This document shows, in pieces, positions 63,290-64,000 of a stretch of DNA of 64,000 nucleotides; position 1 is the first letter of the stretch, and every line of letters begins with the position of its first letter. The notes under the pieces were generated by a model. That model was given only the letters and a program-made list of their open reading frames with translations, ran no database searches and was not told the DNA's origin. Origin of the DNA: CAUZIZ01 sp965219855 (lineage in GTDB: Bacteria; Acidobacteriota; UBA6911; RPQK01; JAJDTT01); NCBI GenBank assembly GCA_965219855.1, contig CBDCOR010000021.1, positions 372,001-436,000 of the forward strand, read 5' to 3'. Both the position numbers and the translations under genes were made by a program.

Positions 63290-64000
63290 ATGATGACCAG
63301 GTTGGATGATCGCAGAAGTCTACTCAGGATGTTCGCTGACCTGGCAGGGGCTCTGTTTCTAACGCGCTACCGAGCCAAGGCAGCTCCGGAGAAGGGTCAT
63401 CTCAAGATCCGCGACATCAAGGTCATGATGCTACAGGGGCCACGGACGTATACGCTGGTCAAGGTGGAGAGCGACGCCGGTCTGTTCGGCATCGGTGAGG
63501 CCTACGGGAGCCCGGGCGTGGGTGTAAAGGAGCAGGTGCTGGCATTGCGAGAGCACTTCATCGGAAAAGATCCGCTGGAAATAGATGTGCTCTATACCAC
63601 ACTGGGACGTCGAGTCGACGGGTCAGCGCACTCGCTGATGCGGGCGGTCAGCGGGATCGAGATGGCTCTGTGGGATCTGGCCGGTAAGACACTCAACGTT
63701 CCCACGACGACGTTGCTGGGTGGAAAGTTCCGCGAGAAAGTGCGGATGTACGATCATGACGCCCCCAGGGACATGTCGGACAAGGCCTCTTGCCGGGAGT
63801 GGGCGGAGCGGATCAGGTCCAATCCCAGCGGATTTACGGCCCACAAATTCGGGTTTCCCCATACCGACCCAAGCAGGGACAAGGCACGCGATCTGGCCAA
63901 CCGGGTACTGACTACCCGCGAGTTGGCACAAATCCAACAAGGATACGAAAACTGCCGTGAAGCCATCGGATGGGATCATGACATCATGGTCCATTGCCAC
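63290..64000 (+). CDS. Mandelate racemase/muconate lactonizing enzyme family protein (partial)
   Basis: The first 237 codons of an enolase-superfamily enzyme are in the window, and the gene runs off the end. An N-terminal Tat-like segment (DDRRSLLRMFADLAGALFLT) is followed by the capping domain (LKIRDIKVMMLQGPRTYTLV, VSGIEMALWDLAGKTLNVPT). The start of the barrel ends at HDIMVHCH, the first metal-ligand strand. It resembles sugar-acid dehydratases such as the D-galactonate type. AGGAG lies just before the ATG. Divergent from the hydrolase operon, with 176 bp between them. Confidence 0.87.
   Translation, partial: MMTRLDDRRSLLRMFADLAGALFLTRYRAKAAPEKGHLKIRDIKVMMLQGPRTYTLVKVESDAGLFGIGEAYGSPGVGVKEQVLALREHFIGKDPLEIDVLYTTLGRRVDGSAHSLMRAVSGIEMALWDLAGKTLNVPTTTLLGGKFREKVRMYDHDAPRDMSDKASCREWAERIRSNPSGFTAHKFGFPHTDPSRDKARDLANRVLTTRELAQIQQGYENCREAIGWDHDIMVHCH

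Overview
The window reads as chromosomal DNA of a GC-rich, Gram-negative-type environmental bacterium, most likely an Acidobacteriota-like lineage, with a Planctomycetota/Verrucomicrobiota-type genome as the alternative. The reasons are exported TPR proteins with a carboxypeptidase-regulatory-like domain, a PSCyt1/DUF1549/DUF1553 plus DUF1501 locus, Tat-exported Gfo/Idh oxidoreductases and SMP-30 lactonases, an IPTL-CTERM protein, an LpxL/HtrB-type acyltransferase and abundant IS elements. No rRNA or single-copy phylogenetic marker is present, so the assignment is inference.

Layout. 1-6.7 kb: two tandem TPR genes (the first broken by frameshifts), a frameshifted hydroxyacid dehydrogenase, and a rearranged PSCyt1/DUF1549/DUF1553 + DUF1501 locus that contains a small inverted segment. 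6.7-18.7 kb: mostly intact housekeeping and metabolic genes: SMP-30 lactonase, thiI, an exported unknown, tRNA nucleotidyltransferase, nucleotide-sugar dehydrogenase, M20 peptidase, a double-CDGSH protein, an isoprenylcysteine-methyltransferase-like protein, an IPTL-CTERM miniprotein, tRNA-Ile, a PNPOx-like protein, a GlcG-like gene with an amber codon, and lpdA. 18.8-30.4 kb: a mobile-element belt with three IS1380-family copies (one truncated), an RsbW/STAS pair between two of them, RraA, a threonine dehydratase, an Nramp-like transporter cut by IS1380, a truncated IS21 element and an integrase remnant beside tRNA-Arg. 30.5-43.8 kb: a membrane glycosyltransferase-like protein, the two aconitase X subunits, two Gfo/Idh genes (divergent), a peptide-type ABC importer without its ATPases, an M20 deacylase, an SDR and an alpha/alpha-toroid-like protein. 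43.8-59.6 kb: two near-identical IS4-family copies bracket a giant NHL/DUF11 surface-protein gene that is split by an IS21 element, then an IS110-family element, a broken BNR-type lipoprotein and a broken acyltransferase. 59.6-64 kb: SMP-30 lactonase, a Tat-exported unknown, a beta-lactamase-fold hydrolase, and the start of an enolase-superfamily gene that runs off the window.

Two themes stand out. The first is gene decay with IS expansion: at least ten loci carry frameshifts, nonsense codons, internal deletions, an inversion or IS insertions, while core genes (thiI, the nucleotidyltransferase, lpdA, tRNAs) are intact. Several insertions can be resolved to the base: IS4 with 9-bp target duplications, one IS21 copy with a 7-bp duplication that restores the host frame when removed, and IS1380 copies all at CTAG. 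The second is a rich set of short intergenic repeats: three families of 7-bp units, often in inverted pairs, a triple-hairpin element, and several 100-250 bp elements with terminal inverted repeats. No CRISPR array or recognisable defence island was seen. The most plausible under-described features are the inverted heptamer arrays, the long noncoding 3' region of the IS110-family element (possible guide RNA), and the extra gene coupled to istB in the first IS21 element.
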